Positions 11,430 to 23,293 of a stretch of DNA of 64,000 nt are shown here, piece by piece. Numbering within the stretch: the first letter of the stretch is position 1; each line of letters begins with the position of its first letter. This stretch comes from Sphagnum compactum (taxonomy: Eukaryota; Bryophyta; Sphagnopsida; Sphagnales): the NCBI GenBank assembly GCA_965153455.1, contig OZ234498.1, forward strand, positions 1,116,001 through 1,180,000. Reading direction: 5' to 3'. The position numbers and the translations under genes were made by a program. Under the pieces are notes generated by a model. The model was not told the DNA's origin, ran no database searches, and saw only the letters and a program-made list of their open reading frames with translations.

Positions 11430-14400
11430 ATGCGAGCGGCAGATCACGCATCATCTCATCACGTTATCCATGAGTCGTCACAGCAGCCGCATCATCATCT
11501 CTTCTCGGTCGATCAACTCTCAAGGCTAAGTACCGTCAACAGAGGTGCAGCAGTCGATCAGCAGCAGTTGCAGCAGGGAGGAGTTGGAGGTGCGGCCGGT
11601 ACTGCGCACTATGATCATCATATTCAAGCCGACACCAGAGTAGACGGACCCAAGCTGGAGGACTTTCTTGGGGGTACGTCTCTGGGAGGTCAGTATTCGG
11701 ATAGCGGCGACCACCAGTCTCATCATCATCATCACCAGCAGCAATTGGAGGGTTTGTACTACAATGCAGCAGCGCATGGCGCTGCGAGCTTCCAAGCTGA
11801 GAGCCAGTCGAGAATCAACGTCAACCTTCCTTACACGCACTCAGCTGGTGCTAATATAGGATCAGGATCACTACGAGACCTGGCACCGAGTAGCTCGACG
11901 TTCCACCTTGCGGCCTACGGAAGTGCAGCAGCGGCACAACAACAACAAGAGCAATCAAGCCTCGCGTTGAGCCACCACCTTCATCATTGCTACGATCACA
12001 CGCATGAGCATCAGCAGCAGCTTCAGGAGAACAATTTGCTAGCAGCTGCACGGAGTCGATCGCACCTCAACGCACAGAATCTGCTGCAAATAGCACTCGA
12101 CCAGCAGCAACAGCAGCAGCAGCAGCAATGCGATCATGGCAGCTTACAGATGCCTACACAGACTAGTACGGGGCTCAAGTCATGGCTCCATCACCAAGCC
12201 GATGCTGCAGACTCGAAGGCGGGTATAGTTCTGCAGGGAGTACCGCAAGCAGCACGACACAGCACTAGTAGCTTGTCAAGTGCAACAGCTTTAACTAGTT
12301 GGCAGCCGCTCTCGCTCTCCATGAGTGCTGCTAGCAGCTCGTCACATGCAGTTACTGATCATTCAGTGTCAAAGCAGCAGCTTATGCTTCCCAATAGTCA
12401 CCATATGGCCGAGAGCTCGCAGGCCGCCGCCATCGTTCCAGAACCTCGTAAGCGAGGAGTTGGCCGAATGGGTGCAGGCAAAGATGGACCGTCCCCACGC
12501 AAGTCTATCGATACTTTTGGCCAACGAACTTCAGTGTACCGTGGTGTAACCAGGTACAATAATAATCTCTTGAACTAGCCAGCTTTTATTAGCACCATCT
12601 TCATCTTCGGCTTCATCTCCATACTTCTCTTTGCACACAACAATTTTGTGCAAGTTCCAGCTACCTTCTAAGGACATCTTTCCATTTGGCTGCTGTCTTT
12701 GATCACACCAGCTTTAGCCTTGTTTCTTCAACTAGCTGTGCTCACAGTCATCTCACAGCTCTACTACTGCTCAAGCATGGACCAATTGTAGGAGCGTGAA
12801 AGTTTTGGGTCAAACTGTGACTTATCATTCATTGATATCTGTCTTTTTTCCGAATGAGAGCATCTGTTCCCAGAGTTCCTAACATGATTAATTATGTATT
12901 TTCAACACACTTGCAGCTCTCCAATGGAAATCTACTGTCCCTGCAACAAGAAACAAGGCCCCATGTCAGTTGATTCTCCATTAGGCTGCTTTGTAACTCT
13001 GATCACAGCAGTCAAATGGAAGGAGACTTTAAGAATCCATGAATCTGTATGGTGATACAAGTGCAATGGATGTAGCTTGTTGCCCAGCTGCTTTAGCTTC
13101 CGACTGTTCTCTATCATCTCACTATTGAAAATCAAATGAGTAAAACCTTTGAATCTTGAGGCATATCCTCCATGATCTTCTATCCTCGAGTTTCAAGCTG
13201 AAGCAAACAGCCGAGGTTGAACAAATCCTGCCACTAATCCCAATTGGAAAATATGTTGATATCCAGCTTTATGGCTGGTTCATGCAGGAATGTGCTTATG
13301 AAGAAGCCCTGTGTATTCACTTGTCCAACACCATACTTGTCAAAATGACCTGGTGCATGACTTGGTGAACTAGTGCTGCAGTCTACCATCTTCTTTCAGG
13401 CTGGGCATGTTCGTCAGTCTTACTGTTATGTACTGATGTATTTTACACTTCAACCAAATGGACCATTTGGATCTGCACCTTGTCAACCCTGTACCTATGT
13501 GGAAAGAAGAGACCAGCAGCTCAAAGTCTAATTAATGGGCTCATGAGAATTCAATCTCATGTGTTCGAATGTCTAGTTTTATACCATAATTTTCTCATGA
13601 ATTTATGGGAATGTGACAATGTTGACAAGTCTTGATTTGGTGTGAGTGCTGATTTATGAAGTTCAGTTCTATTTCATCGTGCTTGATGATTAAGTAGGTG
13701 AATAGCTTCTTCTTTAGTCCTGTGTTTCATGCTTTTGAATACTTTTGTGTAAACGTGCAGTTTCCTCAATCATGGTGTTAAACAATCGTGGATCTGGGGT
13801 TGTGGTTTAGGCACCGTTGGACTGGACGGTATGAAGCACACTTGTGGGACAACAGCTGTAGAAAAGAGGGACAGACAAGGAAGGGTCGTCAAGGTGTGTC
13901 TTTATCTCCATGTTGGCTTAGTCATATTTGTGTTCAGTCTCAGTCTAGTCAGTAGTAATGAATTCTTTTTGGCAATGTTCATGCTTGCTTGTTCTTTAGT
14001 AATGCACTGGGAAGATCCAATTATAAAATAAATGAATTATCTTTGCTTGGACAGCTTGCCTGTATGGCTTTTTAAGGTCCACTGGATCATTGAGGGATTG
14101 ACCTGTAGCTACATTACTGTAGAGCACTGGCTGACGAGAATTGGTGGTTTGTGCATGTTGGGCATTTCTTGTTGGCGCCCCATTTTGCACAGTCTACTTA
14201 GGTATGTGATTTTGCACCTGATGTCATGAAAGTTATTCCTCTATATATTCATGTCTCACAAGAAAATTAGAGTTACTGCAATGTCAGAAGTACTTGATGT
14301 TTGGAAGGCTCATCTTGCCAAATATTTTGCATAATTGTATTATGGGTGCCAAAAATAGAGAACATACATGATGAGTAGCTTGTATCTTTGCAGCTAATGT

Positions 14401-17221
14401 GTTTGATTACCTGACCTGCAGGAGGATATGACAAGGAAGATAAAGCAGCCAGAGCTTACGACTTGGCAGCCCTCAAGTATTGGGGACCTAGCACTACGAT
14501 CAACTTTCCTGTACTAATTCCCTGCCTGCTGCCCAACTATTCTCAGTCACTCTTACACACAAACACACTTCCAGTACTTATATAGCTGCAACATCGGTCA
14601 TGATCCTGTCTTAATGGAGGCAATTCCCTTGACCAAGTTTTTGTTTCCTGAAGAACCCATTTTAGAGAGTCTGGCTTGGCAGACTGGCTCTTTGGCCTTC
14701 TTTTTCTCATGAGCTTTGACAATTGTGTGGGGCAACAGTTGAGCACTTATGAGGCGGAGCTGGAAGTGATGAAGAACATGACACGCCAAGAATATGTTGC
14801 CTCCCTTCGTAGGTAATGTGCCCTGTTGAACAAGTCAAGTTCGTTTTGAAAATGTTTGCTAAGAATCTCATCAGCAGTTCAAACTAATTAGATTTTGAAA
14901 GAAATTTTGAAGAGTAAGCTGAACTGAGTTTTAGTTGAAGATTAAGCGAGTTTAGCAACTGGCTGTATATGTAGCACCCGAGATGTCTAAACTCGAATGC
15001 TGGTATTTTTTGCCTGCAACAGAATTGTATCAACACATCACGAAGGACATATTAAGACTTTGTAATGTATGACAGGAACATGTTTTGGTGCAAATGCAGG
15101 AAGAGTAGTGGATTCTCTAGAGGAGCATCAGTTTATAGGGGTGTGACCAGACATCACCAGCATGGAAGGTGGCAGGCTCGGATTGGCAGAGTTGCTGGCA
15201 ACAAGGACCTGTACCTTGGCACTTACAGTGAGACTCACTTCTGACCCTTACCGCTCACTGAAAGACAATTCTGTATACCACAGGAATCAGCTGGGAGCTT
15301 GTATGCAATGGGTTCAAGCTGCCATCAATCCTTGATTAATGTGCTGCTCTTCTCTAGTCTCCTGTAGCAATCATATACACTGAGTCTTTGGGGTGTTCTA
15401 GCAACTGTTTTGTTAGTACAGTTGGCTAGCATTCTGATCATCTGAACCCTAGACTGACTTTGACAGTTGTGGAGATATATATCTAGGGTTTCTAAGCAAA
15501 CACACAAACAGGTTCAGATTTCATAAAGGAGATGCCTGTGCTGAACCTTTCAGCTGAAGTCATTTATGTGGTGAATTGTGTTATATTGAGTGTCAAACCT
15601 TTTGCATTTTGAGGCTTCAATTGAACTGCAGAGGCCTTAAGTTCAACTTCTTTTTTTATATCAGGAAGCCATAAATCCTAGACTTTCAAAGTTCTTTGCA
15701 GTTTTGGGGCTTTGGAGGCAAAGATTTTATTTGATATTGACACAAGGACTTGAGTATGATCCACTTAACCAGTTATGACCACCTACAACTGGTGAGTGCT
15801 GATACGTGGACCTGTTACTGAACTTTTTAGGTACACAAGAAGAAGCAGCTGAGGCCTATGACATAGCTGCCATCAAGTTTCGTGGAGTCAATGCTGTGAC
15901 CAACTTTGACATGTCTAAGTATGATATACTGAAGATTCATGCTGAGAAGATTCATGCTGCAGCGTTAAACGAGCAGCATGGCCAGGAGATAAGCTTCAAA
16001 TACAAGCCAGTTGATCAGAAACTGATCAAGGAACATCGTGATACCCCTGGTTCAGATGCACTATGTGTCCAAGACGAGAACCACAGGATTGTGACATCAG
16101 GCTTGCCTACAGAAACACCTGGCTCAAGATTAGAACTTGTGAGTACTCATGATCAGGATCATCTCGTATCCACTAGTGTGTCGCCATGTGGCCTGTCAAA
16201 GAATTTGCTCGATTGGCAGATGCTATACCAACAAGCTGCAGCCACCCAGCAAAAACATGAAAGGAATAGCTGGGGACATGCAGCAGTGGGACAGGATAAC
16301 TGTTCTTCAAGTCCTCGTGAATTACATGGTGCAGGTGAACATGGATCATCTACCTGTGACCATCTGGGCTTTGGATCAGATGCTATGCGGCCACCAGCTA
16401 GCCAGGCTTCCTGCCAGTACAATACCAGCACTGTACCAAGTAATCGGATGCTACTAAGGAATCTGATGGGTCTGGAAGTCCTGCCTCAAGACCATGGAGT
16501 TGGGGAAATGTCTTGCTCAGCTGGTAGCCCTGCAGGACTGATGAATCAGCATCATGGGTTGCCAAATTCTGCTGCTAGCTTTCTGAGCAGTTCTCAGGGG
16601 TATCAAGCTGGAAGGTCTGATCACCCAACCATGCAGTCTGCAGGCTTTGAGCATGTGGGTACAATAACAAGTGATCAGCAACTCCAAACTAGTGACCAAA
16701 GAGCAATTAGCAATTCAGGCTTGACTTACAACCAAGGGAGCCATGAAAGATCAGGTACAGTATTCAATATTGAAACCAGCCATGTTTCTTTTCTTTTCTA
16801 TTACAGAAGTCTTTTTGTTTTGTAGTTGACCAACAATTATGTTTTGAACCTGAACACTCTTTAGACTTGGGGAACCGTTTACTATGTGGTATGAATGTCA
16901 TGTACTCACAAAGTTTGATGGTCATTATTTGCAGATGTGAATGTGTCGGAGAGTCCCAAAAACTCTGTAGGAGAAAGTGAGGAGGCTAGCTCCAAGAACT
17001 CAACTTTTGACAGGGTCATGCCAGGCAACTTACCCCGAAACCTAGTGTTCTCTTCTGCAACCACAAGCACAGCAAAAATGAACCCTAGTTATGACACTAA
17101 CCCTTTGTCAACATGGATTGGTATCAGCAACCCCTTAACCATGTCGACATTACCAGGCCAACCAGCCAATCGTAGCCATATGGGCTCTAGCCCAATTTTT
17201 GCCCACTCTTGGACTGAATAG
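11430..17221 (+). CDS. AINTEGUMENTA-like/PLETHORA AP2 transcription factor, 8 exons
   Basis: Sequence-specific nuclear DNA-binding protein with two AP2 repeats. Family members maintain stem cells and meristem growth. Exons inferred from frame, GT-AG sites and homology: 11430-12553, 13811-13893, 14193-14201, 14422-14510, 14739-14812, 15100-15227, 15831-16754, 16935-17221. They sum to 2718 nt, 905 aa. The start is the first in-frame ATG; an in-frame stop lies upstream at 11343. Visible motifs: PKLEDFLGG (residues 74-82), an SLSM-type motif, basic DTFGQRTS before repeat 1 (about 368-435, with the 10-aa ANT-type insertion), linker to 460, and repeat 2 (about 471-529, [13 protein letters not shown]). 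[18 protein letters not shown] points to the PLT/BBM branch. The protein ends [10 protein letters not shown]. The N-terminus is His- and Gln-rich. The usual NWLGFSL motif near the N-terminus is not visible. No miR172-type site was expected or seen. Confidence 0.93.
14193..14201 (+). other. 9-nt microexon (Val-Tyr-Leu) of the PLETHORA-like gene
   Basis: TCTACTTAG lies between an AG acceptor (14191-14192) and GTATGT donor (14202 on). Joined to the G ending exon 2 and the GA opening exon 4 it restores V-Y-L-G-G-Y-D in frame, the invariant sequence of repeat 1 in this family. A 9-nt exon at exactly this place is known for ANT/PLT genes. Without it the protein would lack VYL. Confidence 0.92.
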
Positions 17222-18852
17222 GCTAGGCTGTAAATAGCACAATTTCCAGACAAACCTTTGGTTTTGGCCTTCATCATCCCTTCTCCCTTTTTCCATCAGT
17301 TCTACTAGTATACTAATCCACACCAGAACAGGCTTTAAAATTCTACCACACCAGGTATACAGATCACAGGAGAAACCTGACTGGCTGTCAAGTAAAGGCA
17401 GAACCAAGTAGTAGTCCAAATTATATTATATGCCTGAACAAACAATTCTCAAAGGCATTGTATTGGATCTTGACTTATGATTCATGGGTGTGGTGGGAAG
17501 ATATTTGTTCATAAAAAAATGGAATTGTCTTTGATGTCAGCAAATGCCTGGAAAAAGATTAAAGTGCCTGGAAGTTCATCAAGAGCATGTGGTAGTCACA
17601 TTTGTATGTTGATTCAGGTAATTTGGCAAGTCAAGAAATCAAACCGCCCTTATGTGTCTCCAATTGTGAACTACCTTTGCATGATGCAAATAGAAGTAAA
17701 ATTGTCAGGTTTTTGTCAAGCAAAGATTGTCTTGTTGGTGGTTGTCCAGCAAAAATTGTAGGTTGGTTGTTCGGCTTGTATGCTGGCAATATTTGGGGCA
17801 AAATCTTTAGTGGACAGAAGTAAGGGGGATCGTAGATGAGTGAAATCAGCCAGGAATATTATCAGAGGACTCAAAGCTTGGAAGAGACTTGCGAGCAAAA
17901 ACACAAAGATCACAAAGCTGAGGATGCAGGAGCTGCAAAAGATATTGTATCTTTTTGTGCAAATAACTAAATCATATCATTTGACCAAATTGATACATTA
18001 GTATATACTAGTGTAGCCTGTTCCATTCGCCTAAGAGTGAACATGTTGAGTGCTCAACTGATTTCTCCTTCCAAACTCAGTTTTTGCAATTGTTTGAATT
18101 TCCAATAACAAAATCCATTCAAAACTCAATGACTTTCACACCTTAGCTCTGAGAATTGTGAAATAGACCCTATTAAATCTGACTCGCTGAGGGCTTTTCA
18201 ACAACACCAAGAACGCCCCCAAATTCCAATGCAGTTTTCAGTTTCGATTTTGTTTAGTTTTCATTGAGAAAATGGTCCAATAATCAATAGCCTTCACACC
18301 ATAGCTCCAAACAGTCTCAAACCAAGTTACTGCACCCCTACTCATTGTGGGCCTTTTGAAGATGCCAAGAGCGTGTCATGAAGCTTTGTGATTTGGGAGA
18401 TCGGCATGCAGCGCCATGATTTGAGAGATCTGAGAATGACAAACAAAACAAAACAAACTACCTTGCTAGATATTTGTAAATTGGTCACAGTTTCATTGCA
18501 CGGTGAAGGAGGCTTCAGCAGCAAGTCAAAAACTTCAGTAGTGTGAAGGTCCGTGGCTGATGTTTTAATGCAGACTGCGCCAGCCTGAAAAGGGAAGGCC
18601 CCACTGTTCTTGAAAACTTTCCTGGCCAACAAGCAAAAGTTGAGCCTAAGTTTGAAAGGAGGGGCAGCTTGGAATGGCACAGTTTTAATTGCACATTCCA
18701 GCTGACTGTTGTTGCCTAACAGAAAGGGGCTTTCTTTCTCACCATGCACCCCCATCACCCCAACTTTTTGGTTGATTTTGTCGCCTGCCTGGCTTTCTGG
18801 TCTTCAAGGAAGGAGTACATATATATGCAAATTTGGATGTGATTCTGCAGAT

Positions 18853-18890
<38 letters not shown>

Positions 18891-21800
18891 GAGATTAAGA
18901 GTTGTAACTAATGTTTGTCAGCTCTTATTCCACCTTGCGGGGACCTTATTCCAGTAAAACCTAACCCCAAGGGCTTTTACACAGCCTAAAAATCGCTGCA
19001 CTTCTTTAAACAGATTTTTCCTGTGATATACCCAATGGGTAGCATGGGAAAAACAACGCCGGCAAGCATTTTGACAAACCTGATGTCTTCAGAGATGGGC
19101 ATTATGCTTTTCAAAATGCTTGCTGCTGTATTACACTTTTAAAGCTGCCCTGCAGGTACACTAAAAAATGAGCCCAGGTTTTTGTGAGAGGAGAATGGTG
19201 GGAGGTCCAAGAGTTCAAACTTTGAACCATTGTTGGTCAGTTCTGAACTCCTTTTTTTTTGGTAACCAAGGGGGTGGAGTCTCTCTGAAATATGTCTTTG
19301 TGTATCACACAGGTATGAAATAACCAGGTTTTGAAGATTATTCAGAATCGCATGTTGTCAATTTGCCAATTATTAAATTCTCAAATACTAATTTGAATAT
19401 ACCCACCTATTATGCATAACACTCTGTCTTGAAACAACCACCTAAGTACCACACTGTATTGTCATGGTAGGTTAGGTTGTAACCATAAAATTGGGGATGT
19501 GTGTTAACTGCCACAAGCAATCGTGTTATGCAACATCCAGAACAATCCACACAAATTGCTGAGTCCTTTTTATTCGTAAGATTCCTGAAACATGGTTTCC
19601 AGTGATCAACATCACCCCATCACAACAACAATGCCATTGCATTCTACAAACAGACACCCATTCTAATAAACCTTGATGACACTGACCAACAAGATGGATC
19701 AGACTCTCTTTGTTCACCAGTCTCCTCCATTGATGAGTATATCCCATGGTCCAGCAACATAAAACCCAAAACGTCAAAATCTTGTTCCCCTAATGATGAA
19801 AATCCTTCGCAACCCGATGCCCAATAATACCCCTTTCTTCACAATCCACCCGAGAATCTAAAATCCCAACCCAAGGCTCTCTAACAGGGATCTATATTTC
19901 TTCAGCTTTGGGTCAAGGAAAGCATAAAAAACACAACTTCTACATTTTGTTATATATAGAACACTGGTCCTTAAACAACCGAAAAGAGATTTTGGATACA
20001 ATGTCTTTCTATAGAAACAGAATCACACACAAAAAAGTAACGAAATGTATTTAGCTTTTTGAAGTTTTGCCTAGAGCTTGTCCACTTAATCCTCATCATC
20101 GCTTTTTATCGCAGTCTTCCATCGCTCTTCCTCCACACAACATTTCCACACAAATCTTATTAGCTAGCACACAAAACTCAACAACAAATCAAGTATAGAA
20201 GATCTAGCGAAGTAACAACTTCCTTCTTGCCAGTTGTACTCGCCATCAATCTTCAAGAACAAACAGCCAAAAGGTGGCAGTTACATCCCCATGCAGAAAG
20301 GCGCAAAAAGTAAAACCTTAAAGATGTCATGCCTTTTACAGGACATGCCTTTAGGTCACAAGGTTTCCAAGTTTATATACTTTCCTTTAGTCATGGCTCC
20401 TATCTTTGTTGGATTTTTGTGCTCACAATTTTTGTTAACTCTCAGACCATCCATTGCCAATGTCACATACAACACTTATAAATGCACATGCTACCATAAA
20501 CCAACACAACCCAAATATATGATAGTCGACAGTTTCTATAGTCAATATCAATTTTGGAGATTCATTTATCCAACTTGATAATGACTTGAGCTAGGGTCTA
20601 TTAAGTGTTTCTTTTTCAATAAGAATTATGTTTGTGCCCAAAATTTCCACACATGCTACCAATCAATGAAATGAACCTTGCGTTATTTTATCTACCCTAG
20701 CTGCCAAGTAATGAACATTTGGTATATATCCATATGAAGTGAAAATCAATATCCACCCCGACACAACCAAATGTAAGTGTTGTGTTGACCAAAACAAACA
20801 CATCAAGAATGAGTGTTGTCTTAACCTTATAAGTGTCACAAAGTATCAAAGCTTCACCTTCATCATGAACAACATTCATTACTTGCCAATTTACTCCATC
20901 AACTTCATGTAGCAACAACATTCTATGGATAAGTAAAAATGATTTGCTCAAAACTTAGGGCAAGCAATTACATAAAATATGCCCTACATTTCTCTCACAT
21001 TCCTAGAGGCAACTAAAAGATGTAATTGGGATGCCAACTAACACTCAACAAGCATTCATTACTTGATAATAATTAAATGTTTTAAAACCAACTATTGTAA
21101 TCTTCACAATTGCATTGGCAATTGAAAATTATGCTTCAACCGCACCAAACATGAATTCACTGCAAGTTCAACATATTTATAGGATTGCAAAGAAAAGTTT
21201 CCAACAAGGTCAAGGTAAGCATTATGTCATGTCTAACAAAATCAAAATTAATATGACAAGAATGAGTGCGGTCATTATGTCTTATGTCATTATGTCCCTC
21301 ACAAAATACTAGACCATCACCTTCATGACAAATAACATAACAATGAAGAGTTACCAAGTTTTCCAACTGACATCATTGGCTCCTAATAGTGGTTATATTA
21401 TGTGTCTACTATTCTACCAAAAATTTCCAACAAACAATTACACAAAAAATTGCACCCTAAGTTTGTGTTGCATTTTTGGAAGCAATGGGAAGACTTAGTC
21501 ATGATATCACTAGCACTCATTACAAGTCCAACAATACACTATATGGTTCTCAATCCATCTTGGCTTTTTGTTAGATGCTTTGCATATTCCACTATAGTAG
21601 TTTTGCTTGCATTCAATAGACAAAGTAACAAAGCCAAGCTAGTTAAGTGAAACTTGAATAGGTGGACTACAAAGAGGATAAGTGCATCCTTTAGTTGTAG
21701 TCCACCTATTCAAGTTTCATTTGCACCCAAAACCTTTTTGAGGTCCTATGGTCCCATACAAGGGTTATACCATTGAACCATCACCCTTGGGGTCGACTAT

Positions 21801-23290
21801 TTTAAATTTTTGTACTTGATTTAAACAAAAAGAGACCAATAGGGATGAAAATTGTGAATGGAGCTTCTCTGAAGATTATTTCATTGAATGAGTAGTTGTT
21901 GCAGGATTACACACTTTAGGCTTATAAGTTGCATCTTGTCCTATTAAGGTGTTGGTCATGCAATTTGCTCAAAATCTCCATGAAGATGCAAGTGCTCAAT
22001 TTAAAATAATGCACCATCCAATTTTCAATGGATATATAGGCATTCAATTGGTGCTAAATCTTGGTGTGCATATGCCAATTGTGGGTGAAGATGTAGCGAT
22101 GTGGGTTGAATCAATGCAAAAAAAGGACACATAAATTTAGGTTATGCAGTGCACAAGGAGGACACAAACATACAAGGGCAACCTTGTGAGCATTGATTAT
22201 TCCCTTATACCAAATTTCAAAATAAGATACATTCCTAGAGACTATAATGATGATGTTGTGTTTGAATCACAACTTACCCATAAAAACAAAAAAATTGAAA
22301 GAAGATTGGGAAATTTGGAAGGAATGGAAAGCACATGAGATGGTCATTGTTGGACCAAGGCTAATAGGTACAATATCTTGTCCTTCCTTCTTGAACTTTG
22401 ATGTACGGAGCGACTTACCAAGGGCATTTACATTTTGAGAATCTTTTATGTGACAATTTTAATAGTTAGAATGAAAAATTTTCAAGGGGAAGAGTAGAAA
22501 AATGTTAAAGCCTAGAAATATTTTGCCACTTACAATGGTAAAGTTTATTTTTTGCAAGCAACCCCCATTTTGTGTTGATTCTTGTGTTGCGTACACAATC
22601 ACTAACATAGATGATGATATAAATGAAGTGGCCTTGCACTTGGTATTCCATTTTCACCATGTCATCCAAGGGGTATGTAAGGAGTCCAAGCAAATGGTGA
22701 AAGAACTCGTCATTGATAGCACCAAAATTCAACCCAATGTAAACCCATCCTCCATATGCATGATACAATTTAACAAAACATCCTTGACAAGGTTATGGCG
22801 AAAGATGAAGGGCCAAAACAAATGTTGTAGGGGAAATCTCAAACATGTTTTCTACAACAAATTGGTCATGTTAAAAAATAAGTGAAGAATATAATTGCTA
22901 TTGAGGTGTGTAGTAACATTATGGAATTGAAGCAAAATTGTTGTTACAACTTCATTTGTAGTAGCTATTTCCAAAGCAAAAATTGTTTTAACCTTGCTAT
23001 CTCAACCTTGCCATCTATTTAAGATGTTTACACATGGCATCACAAGTGGTGTGGAACTAGTGTGAAGGATGATGGAATCTAACCTTGAAGGAACATGGGT
23101 TGCATTCAATCATGTGAAATGCATTCACAATTGGACAACTATCATTGCTCATGTTTATGACTTGTGTATGATCAAGGTCCATGCAAATTATTGCAATTTG
23201 CAACATGGAAGAAAAGGATAAGGAGTCTATGATGTTGTTTTGGACTATGTTGAATGACATATGTGTTATATATGGAATCATGGACATTTA
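17222..23290. other. Intergenic spacer downstream of the PLETHORA-like gene
   Basis: The first few hundred bases are presumably 3' UTR. The rest has no recognisable protein. It contains a GA microsatellite (about 18858-18888), the 21648-21719 hairpin and fragments of a dispersed repeat (about 20760-20930 and 21240-21500) related to a piece of the GTG gene intron at 32540-32800. Reading frames of 60-138 codons on both strands resemble nothing I know. Confidence 0.55.
21648..21719. repeat. Perfect 25-bp inverted repeat (hairpin)
   Basis: Positions 21648-21672 are perfectly complementary to 21695-21719, with a 22-nt loop. Flanking bases at 21645-21646 also pair with 21721-21722. Just downstream, read on the minus strand, is a tRNA-A-box-like word (ggttcaatggtataa). 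The hairpin could therefore be an inverted end of a short retroposon. A small-RNA precursor is an alternative. Confidence 0.8.
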
Positions 23291-23293
23291 ATT

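Noticed and set aside
15806-15830. Start codon for a separate 339-aa protein at 15806
   Set aside because: The frame continues upstream only through an intron end (tttttag at 15830). The sequence after it is the second half of AP2 repeat 2, so it is an internal exon.
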